Origin: Phycisphaerales bacterium
GTDB taxonomy: Bacteria; Planctomycetota; Phycisphaerae; Phycisphaerales; SM1A02
DNA: 6,648 nucleotides
NCBI GenBank assembly: GCA_007125255.1
Contig: SLDM01000164.1
Span: 1 to 6,648, forward strand
Direction: 5' to 3'
Under the pieces are notes generated by a model. The model did not search any database. It saw nothing but the letters and a program-made list of their open reading frames with translations, and was not told the DNA's origin. Made by a program: the position numbers and the translations under genes. Within the stretch, counting starts at the first letter, position 1. Every line of letters starts with the position of its first letter. This document shows, piece by piece, positions 1-3,962 of the stretch.

Positions 1-215
1 CCATTGAAATCCAGGATGAAGGTGACGGCTTTGACCCCGGCTCCGTCCCCGATCCGACCGCCGAAGAGAATATCGAACTGCCCTCCGGCCGCGGGATCAT
101 GCTGATGCGATCGTTCATGTCGGAAGTGCGGTTTCTCCCGCCCGGCAACTGCGTGCGCATGACCTACCGAACCGACGCGCCGGGACCGGCCGCGTATCGC
201 GCTCGTGACTCGTGA
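1..215 (+). CDS. RsbW/SpoIIAB-like anti-sigma serine kinase, C-terminal fragment
   Basis: The 5' end lies outside the window; the first complete codon starts at position 3 and the TGA stop is at 213-215, giving about 70 residues. The visible part is the C-terminal half of a GHKL (HATPase_c_2) ATP-binding fold. A DEGDGFDP stretch near the start matches the G1 box, and SGRGIMLMRSFMSEV, about 30 residues later, matches the G2 box and following helix. The final strand (VRFLPPGNCVRMTYR) is typical of the family. Proteins of this kind bind ATP, sequester a sigma factor or phosphorylate an anti-anti-sigma STAS protein, and act in the cytoplasm. The partner gene is not in view, so the regulon is unknown. 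The last codons, Ala-Arg-Asp-Ser-stop, lie in a duplicated 8-bp sequence, so the extreme C-terminus may be a recent addition. It converges on the HMA lipoprotein gene. Family assignment is good; the exact role is not determined. Confidence 0.85.
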   Translation, partial: IEIQDEGDGFDPGSVPDPTAEENIELPSGRGIMLMRSFMSEVRFLPPGNCVRMTYRTDAPGPAAYRARDS

Positions 216-219
216 CTCG
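204..219. repeat. Two copies of an 8-bp tandem repeat over a stop codon
   Basis: The sequence CGTGACTC is present twice head to tail. The TGA stop of the upstream ATPase gene lies inside the second copy. The unit differs by one base from the reverse complement of the GAGTGACG unit repeated at 779-817. It is short and could be chance. Confidence 0.5.
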
Positions 220-234
220 GGCGGCGGATCCGCT

Positions 235-660
235 TCAGCTTCCCCTGGGTGAGGAGACCGTCTCCGCGTCCTCCGCGGCCGCGGGCGGATCCGACCGGGC
301 GATCTCGAAGCCGGCCTGATCGACCTCGGCCAGAATGCGGTCGATCACGTCCTCGGACTGCGCCTGCACCACGGCCGTGCCCTCCCGGTGGGAAACCTCA
401 CAACTCAGGACGCCGTCCAGTTCACGGATGCGCGATCGGACCGTCTGCTCGCATCCGCTGCAGAACATGCCATCGACCTTGAAGTGCAGCGTGACCGCCG
501 CGGCTTCTGCTTCCGCGGCGGCTGCGGTGCCGACATCGCCCGGTCGTTCACAGCCGGACAAGCCCATGGAGAGCATGCCGATCAGAAGGCCGATCAGTAG
601 ACCGGACAGAAGGCCGGTTGCGGCGGTTGTGAATCCTCCTCGGGCGAAGTGCATGCTCAT
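235..660 (-). CDS. HMA-domain lipoprotein (putative extracytoplasmic copper-binding protein)
   Basis: This 141-residue protein has a lipoprotein signal: a short N-region with Arg7, a hydrophobic stretch from about 10 to 36, and the lipobox LSGC with Cys37 as the predicted lipidation site. An Ala/Glu-rich linker (about 38-55) leads to one HMA domain (about 56-121) with the metal motif GMFCSGC, Cys67 and Cys70. A third cysteine, Cys87, lies in the second strand. The tail (122-141) is acidic and likely unstructured. HMA domains bind Cu(I) or other soft metals through the two cysteines. The lipid anchor would place this one outside the cytoplasmic membrane, as in the secreted mercury protein MerP. 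It lies 274 bp downstream of copA on the same strand, so a role in copper buffering or hand-over is inferred. The start at 660 is chosen because AGGAG lies 8 bases upstream and the signal peptide begins there; the open frame continues to 906 but that part looks non-coding. Confidence 0.85.
   Translation of the reverse strand: MSMHFARGGFTTAATGLLSGLLIGLLIGMLSMGLSGCERPGDVGTAAAAEAEAAAVTLHFKVDGMFCSGCEQTVRSRIRELDGVLSCEVSHREGTAVVQAQSEDVIDRILAEVDQAGFEIARSDPPAAAEDAETVSSPRGS
577..617. repeat. Imperfect 12-bp tandem repeat inside the lipoprotein signal sequence
   Basis: Three imperfect 12-bp units (GCCGATCAGAAG, GCCGATCAGTAG, ACCGGACAGAAG) follow each other, with the start of a fourth. Read on the minus strand they encode a repeated Gly-Leu-Leu-Ile/Ser pattern in the hydrophobic core of the signal peptide. 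The repeat keeps the reading frame and suggests growth of the signal sequence by slippage. Confidence 0.6.
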
Positions 661-666
661 CGGGCG

Positions 667-673
667 CTCTCCT
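667..673 (-). promoter_or_regulatory. Ribosome binding site of the HMA lipoprotein gene
   Basis: On the minus strand AGGAGAG precedes the ATG at 660, with 8 bases between AGGAG and the start codon. This decides for the 141-residue product over longer readings of the same frame. A second ATG two codons later (654) is possible but is less well spaced. Confidence 0.7.
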
Positions 674-714
674 GGAACGGGCCGGGTGTGTGTGGGGGGG
701 CGTGCGCCCCGGGG

Positions 715-737
715 GTCAATCTCTGGGGCTGTCAATC
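715..737 (-). promoter_or_regulatory. Possible promoter or regulator site upstream of the lipoprotein gene
   Basis: The heptamer GTCAATC occurs twice, 16 bases apart. On the minus strand both copies read GATTGAC and the upstream copy contains a perfect TTGACA (735 to 730). No acceptable -10 box is seen 16-18 bases downstream, where the sequence is all G and C. It may therefore be a binding site for an alternative sigma factor or regulator, or chance. Confidence 0.2.
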
Positions 738-778
738 CTAGGCCCGCGGGGAGCCCGGGGTACATGATGAAGCAGTGG

Positions 779-817
779 GAGTGACGGAGTGACGAAGTAA
801 CGGAGTGACGGAGTGAG
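779..817. repeat. 8-bp tandem repeat (GAGTGACG), nearly five units
   Basis: The units are GAGTGACG, GAGTGACG, AAGTAACG, GAGTGACG and a partial GAGTGAG. The array is intergenic, downstream of copA and upstream of the lipoprotein gene. There are no spacers, so it is not a CRISPR array. It is likely a slippage-generated microsatellite; no function is evident. Confidence 0.8.
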
Positions 818-934
818 AAAGGATGAGATGACTTCGGCGGGAGTCCTGATCTGGTGATTGCCGCGAAAGCGGGTCCCGGAACCGCCCCGGACCGGGCGGC
901 CGGCACCGTTCATCCGTCGCACCGGCGTGAAGTG

Positions 935-3211
935 CTACCGGGGGGAAGGCCGCCGGGCGCGGGCGAGACGGGCCTTGAGACGCAGCGCGTTGCCGATCAC
1001 GGAGATGTCACTGAGCGCCATCGCCATCGCGGCGATGAGCGGGCCGTGCGGCCCGAGCAGGTAGAACGCCGCCGCGGGGATCGCCGAGGTGTTGTAGATG
1101 AACGCCAGGAAGAGATTCTGCTTGATCGTGCGCAGCGACTGCCGCGCCACATCGATGCTTTCCGCGACAGCCAGAACCCGGTCGCCGGGGATCACCACGT
1201 CGGCCGATTCGATGGCGATGTTCGTTCCCGAGGCCATCGCGATCCCCAGGTCCGCCTCGGCGAGGGCGGCGGCGTCGTTGATCCCGTCGCCGACCATGAT
1301 CACGTGACCTTCGAGGTCGCGCACGAACGCGGACTTCGACTCGGGCGTTGCGTCGGCGTGAATCTCCGCCGGCTCCAGCCCGAGTTCGCGGCCGATCTCC
1401 TCCGCCGCGCTGCGGCGATCACCGGTGAGCATCGTGATCTTCAGACCGAGCGAGCGCAGTTTTACAATCGCCGCGCGGGCATCCGGCCGCACCTGGTCGC
1501 GCAGCGTGAGGCGCGCGATCTGACGGCCGTCCACGAGCACGCGGCAACTGGCGATCTCATCGCGCCGCACTTCAACCAGCAGGTCACCCACGCGGCCGCG
1601 CACCCCTTCGCCGGTCAGCGATTCAAAGTCTTCCACCGCCGGGATGGACAGCCCGCGCTCTTCCGCCGCGCGGACGATCGCGCGGGCGATCGGGTGTTCG
1701 CTCGGCTTCTCGACCGCGGCGGCCAGTTGAAGGACGGCCCCTTCATCATGCTCGCGCGACTCGCATTCGATGCGGTGCACGCGCGGCAGACCTTCGGTCA
1801 GGGTGCCGGTCTTGTCGAAGACGACGTGCCGGATCCTGCCGGCCCGTTCGAGGGCGGCGGCGGACTTGATCAGGATGCCGCGCTTGCTTGCTTCACCGGT
1901 TCCGACCATGACGGCCATCGGCGTCGCCAGACCGAGCGCGCACGGGCAGGAGATGATGAGCACGGTGACGGTGGATATCACGCCCTTGATCGGCTCTCCG
2001 GCCAGCAGCCACCAGCCGAGAAAAGTCAGCAGGCCGATGGTCAGGACGCTGGGCACGAAGATCGCGCTGATGCGGTCGGCGAGGCGCTGGATCGACGCCT
2101 TGCTCGTCTGGGCGTCGCGCACCAGATCGGCAATGCGCGAGACGGTGGTGTGCCGGCCGTCCACGCTCGCTTCCACGATCAGCCGGCCGGTGGTGTTCAT
2201 CGAGCCGGCCACCACCAGATCGCCCCGGCCCTTGCGCACCGGCATCGGCTCGCCGGTGACGACGGACTCATCGACTTCCGAACGGCCTTCAACCACCGTG
2301 CCGTCGACGGGAAGGCGGCTGCCCGGACGGATGAGCAGATGATCCCCCGGCATGACATCACGCGACGGGATCAGGCGGGTCGCATCGTCATCCGGACCGC
2401 TCAGCACTTCCGCATCGTCCGGTTGCAGTTCCAGCAGTTCGCGCACGGCCGAACCGGCCCGGGCGGCGGCCCGGGCCTCGAGCCAGTGGCCGAGCGAGAT
2501 GATGCCGAGCAGCGCGGCGGCTTCGGCAAAGTACAGCGGCTGATCCGCAAGCCGGCCGAACTGCTGCGCGATGATCACCACCAGGGAGAACAGATAGGCG
2601 GTGGTCGCGCCGATCGAGATCAGCGTGTCCATGTTGGACGTGCGCTTCTTCGCGGCCCGCCACGCCGAGCGGTAGAAACCCGCCCCGGCAACGGCGAAGA
2701 CGATCGTCGAACCCACCAGCATGAGCCAGCCCATCCACCAGAAATGCCAGTGCATGAGGTGCGCGGTCCAGTGGAAGGTTTCCATGGGGGCCCAGAGGCC
2801 GAGACCGACGATCGCGCGGAAGCGCCAGGCGCGTTCGGTGCGCCGCTGGCGGAGTTCGATCTCGGTGCGCAGTTCATCCGGGGCGGGCGCATCTTCGGAC
2901 TCCTCGATCGTGGCATCGAAGCCGCGGCCCCGCACGACGCGGATGAGTTCCGCCGGATCAAGGGCATCGCCCTGAACGCGGGCGCGGCCCTCGGTGAAGC
3001 TGACGGTGGCGGCCCGGACACCCGGCGTCCGTTCGAGCGCGCCTTGAATGCCGGCGGCGCACCCGGCGCAGCTCATGCCCTCCACGCGCAGGCGCAGCTC
3101 CGGTCCGCGGGGATCGCCGGCTCGGCCGTTGGCGGCGGGCGTGCCGGCGCGGCCGCCCCCGGAGGGCGGGCCCGCGTTCAGGGGGGTGACGGATTCCGCG
3201 GGACGGGACAT
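935..3211 (-). CDS. copA: Copper-exporting P1B-type ATPase
   Basis: This 758-residue protein pumps Cu(I) out of the cytoplasm using ATP. After a Gly/Pro/Ala-rich linker comes one N-terminal HMA domain (about 37-103) with GMSCAGC (Cys48, Cys51). Eight membrane segments lie near 129-146, 158-180, 193-218, 226-248, 381-405, 410-439, 700-720 and 724-745. Actuator TGE is at 319-321, the CPC metal site at 422-424, the phosphorylation motif DKTGT from Asp466, the nucleotide-domain His-Pro at 506-507, TGD at 596-598 and GDGIND at 641-646. TM7 matches the Cu(I) signature N-x6-YN-x4-P (Tyr706, Asn707). TM8 reads MALSD where the Cu(I) class usually has MxxSS. Met143, Glu230 and Asp379 align by eye with the proposed copper entry residues. 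The start at 3211 is preferred because AGGA lies 9 bases upstream; an in-frame ATG at 3274 would add 21 residues but has no such site. The HMA lipoprotein gene follows downstream. Confidence 0.95.
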   Translation of the reverse strand: MSRPAESVTPLNAGPPSGGGRAGTPAANGRAGDPRGPELRLRVEGMSCAGCAAGIQGALERTPGVRAATVSFTEGRARVQGDALDPAELIRVVRGRGFDATIEESEDAPAPDELRTEIELRQRRTERAWRFRAIVGLGLWAPMETFHWTAHLMHWHFWWMGWLMLVGSTIVFAVAGAGFYRSAWRAAKKRTSNMDTLISIGATTAYLFSLVVIIAQQFGRLADQPLYFAEAAALLGIISLGHWLEARAAARAGSAVRELLELQPDDAEVLSGPDDDATRLIPSRDVMPGDHLLIRPGSRLPVDGTVVEGRSEVDESVVTGEPMPVRKGRGDLVVAGSMNTTGRLIVEASVDGRHTTVSRIADLVRDAQTSKASIQRLADRISAIFVPSVLTIGLLTFLGWWLLAGEPIKGVISTVTVLIISCPCALGLATPMAVMVGTGEASKRGILIKSAAALERAGRIRHVVFDKTGTLTEGLPRVHRIECESREHDEGAVLQLAAAVEKPSEHPIARAIVRAAEERGLSIPAVEDFESLTGEGVRGRVGDLLVEVRRDEIASCRVLVDGRQIARLTLRDQVRPDARAAIVKLRSLGLKITMLTGDRRSAAEEIGRELGLEPAEIHADATPESKSAFVRDLEGHVIMVGDGINDAAALAEADLGIAMASGTNIAIESADVVIPGDRVLAVAESIDVARQSLRTIKQNLFLAFIYNTSAIPAAAFYLLGPHGPLIAAMAMALSDISVIGNALRLKARLARARRPSPR

Positions 3212-3220
3212 TCCGCGACA

Positions 3221-3224
3221 TCCT
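3221..3224 (-). promoter_or_regulatory. Ribosome binding site choosing the copA start
   Basis: AGGA on the minus strand ends 9 bases before the ATG at 3211. The alternative ATG at 3274 is preceded by TTCAATCTCG, which has no purine-rich site. The evidence is modest but favours the shorter protein. Confidence 0.45.
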
Positions 3225-3239
3225 AAGGCGGAAGCCGAT

Positions 3240-3298
3240 GAATCGCCCCCCGACAGCGTCCGGCGAGATTGCATCGAGATTGAATCAGGGGGCGATTC
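3240..3298. promoter_or_regulatory. Inverted repeat with internal direct repeat between copA and the small secreted gene
   Basis: A perfect 11-bp inverted repeat has arms GAATCGCCCCC (3240-3250) and GGGGGCGATTC (3288-3298), separated by 37 bp. Inside it, CGAGATTGCAT (3264-3274) and CGAGATTGAAT (3275-3285) form a tandem direct repeat of 11 bp, differing at one base. It lies between divergent start codons, 29 bp upstream of the chosen copA start. It could be a paired operator or a leader stem-loop of the copA message. No known copper-regulator operator (CueR, CsoR or CopY type) was recognised in it. Confidence 0.4.
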
Positions 3299-3401
3299 TG
3301 TTCGATAGGAGTCGATTTGCGGCGCCGGCGGGATTCCCCCCTTGCCGTGGGGCGTTGAGATGACGATACTTCAGTGTCCCGAGTCTGTTCTGAGTGATTC
3401 C

Positions 3402-3863
3402 ATGCATGTACCGGCATCTCCATCTCACCCCCCGCGCGTGACCGAACGCGACCCGTCCGGACGTTCCATCGCCCGGTCCGGTAGCCGGTCCGGTAGCCGG
3501 TCCGGTAGCCAGTCCGGTAGTGGCCGGTGCGGCAGCGGAAAAGTCACGACCACCACGCTGCTGGCGCTGGTGGCGGTCACGGCGGCGGCGTGCTTCACGC
3601 CGCAGGGCCGCGCCGCGCACGCCGAGACGCGGGTGCTGCTGGATGGTTCGCCGGCGCGGACGGTGGCCGCGGCGGTGGCGATCGTCGCCCGCGACCTGCT
3701 TGGCAGCGATCACGGTGAAGAACTGCTGATCCTCCTCACCTGGTCGGGGGACCTGCCGCCGTTGGCTTCCCCGGAGATGGCACTGCGGCCGTCGGTCGTC
3801 ACGCTCCATCATCCTGAACCATTGCGGGAAGCGCTGCTCGACCTGCCTCCTCCGACCTGCTGA
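3402..3863 (+). CDS. Small secreted protein of unknown function upstream of secA
   Basis: I do not recognise this 153-residue protein. Its N-region is long and basic, with four Arg/Gln-Ser-Gly-Ser repeats (about 26-40), followed by a hydrophobic core at about 48-65 and a signal peptidase I site, Ala-His-Ala before Glu75. The mature part would be about 79 residues, with a hydrophobic helix-like stretch (about 88-100), a Leu-rich segment with a tryptophan (108-114), and the C-terminal ending LPPPTC. Third codon positions are strongly G/C from about 3438 to the stop, which supports a real gene. The start is uncertain: ATG 3402 is used here; ATG 3360, TTG 3342 and GTG 3438 share the frame. GTG 3438 fits the composition change best, but no candidate has a good ribosome binding site. 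It ends 99 bp before secA on the same strand and may be cotranscribed with it. A SecM-like secretion-monitor role is conceivable from context only. Confidence 0.6.
   Translation: MHVPASPSHPPRVTERDPSGRSIARSGSRSGSRSGSQSGSGRCGSGKVTTTTLLALVAVTAAACFTPQGRAAHAETRVLLDGSPARTVAAAVAIVARDLLGSDHGEELLILLTWSGDLPPLASPEMALRPSVVTLHHPEPLREALLDLPPPTC
3473..3520. repeat. Four 12-bp tandem repeats encoding Arg/Gln-Ser-Gly-Ser
   Basis: Four head-to-tail copies of CCGGTCCGGTAG are present; the last carries one change (CCAGTCCGGTAG). The 12-bp length keeps the frame of the secreted protein, giving RSGS three times and then QSGS just before the signal-sequence core. Copy number may vary between strains. Confidence 0.85.
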
Positions 3864-3881
3864 GATTGCCCCACGTGAAGT

Positions 3882-3908
3882 GATCGCGGCGACGTTGTGC
3901 GCGCGATC
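3882..3908 (+). other. Inverted repeat between the secreted-protein gene and secA
   Basis: GATCGCG (3882-3888) and CGCGATC (3902-3908) form a perfect 7-bp stem with a 13-base loop. It begins 18 bases after the upstream stop and ends 44 bases before the secA ribosome binding site. It is not followed by a T-run, so an intrinsic terminator is unlikely. It could be a leader hairpin of secA or a weak attenuator. Confidence 0.35.
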
Positions 3909-3911
3909 GGC

Positions 3912-3942
3912 TTGATCTCGCAGTTCGATTCCAATTCAAAAT
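3912..3942 (+). promoter_or_regulatory. Weak candidate promoter for secA
   Basis: TTGATC (3912-3917) resembles a -35 box. The AT-rich stretch after it contains CAAAAT (3937-3942), 19 bases away, as a possible -10 box. The spacing is long and the matches are partial. The local drop in GC content just before secA is the main reason to mention it. Confidence 0.2.
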
Positions 3943-3952
3943 AACGAAGAAC

Positions 3953-3960
3953 GAGGTGAT
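3953..3960 (+). promoter_or_regulatory. Strong Shine-Dalgarno sequence of secA
   Basis: GAGGTGAT matches eight consecutive bases of the canonical ribosome binding consensus; six bases separate GAGG from the ATG at 3963. It fixes the secA start and implies efficient initiation. I found no clear complementary segment nearby that would mask it; the longest seen is TCACCT at 3736-3741 inside the upstream gene. Confidence 0.8.
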
Positions 3961-3962
3961 GT

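Larger units (their letters stand above)
661..934. other. Spacer between copA and the HMA lipoprotein gene
   Basis: No convincing gene is seen in these 274 bases on either strand. They hold the ribosome binding site of the lipoprotein gene, a GC hairpin (GGGGC at 697-701 and GCCCC at 706-710) in its probable leader, a duplicated GTCAATC heptamer at 715-721 and 731-737, and the 8-bp tandem repeat at 779-817. Near the copA end there is a 6-bp GC stem (882-887 with 894-899) without a T-run, so it does not qualify as an intrinsic terminator. The length suggests that the lipoprotein may have its own promoter rather than depending only on copA transcription. Confidence 0.6.

Noticed and set aside
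224..233. Bidirectional terminator between the convergent genes
   Set aside because: GCGGATCCGC is a perfect 10-bp palindrome, but it leaves no room for a stable stem and loop and has no flanking T-runs.
697..710. Riboswitch or thermosensor in the lipoprotein leader
   Set aside because: Only a 5-bp GC hairpin is visible, without the conserved elements of any known riboswitch class and without overlap of the ribosome binding site.
779..817. CRISPR array
   Set aside because: The units are only 8 bp and directly adjacent, with no unique spacers.
882..899. Intrinsic terminator after copA
   Set aside because: A 6-bp GC stem with a 6-base loop is present, but there is no T-run on the minus strand after it.
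661..906. N-terminal extension of the HMA lipoprotein up to position 906
   Set aside because: The extension would run through the 8-bp microsatellite, has no family features, and would bury the lipoprotein signal peptide in the middle of the protein. The ATG at 660 has a well-placed ribosome binding site.
854..3226. A 790-codon open frame on the + strand opposite copA
   Set aside because: Its product is rich in Arg, His, Gly and Asp with no recognisable domain. It is the antisense shadow of copA, whose ATPase motifs are complete; high third-position GC keeps the opposite strand free of stops.
3212..3274. Longer copA start at 3274
   Set aside because: No ribosome binding site precedes it and the added residues pass through the inverted and direct repeats. 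The ATG at 3211 is preferred, though the longer form cannot be excluded.
3285..3812. A 175-codon open frame on the - strand opposite the small secreted gene
   Set aside because: The product is dominated by Arg, Gln and Gly with no domain. The + strand frame has better third-position GC and a credible signal peptide.
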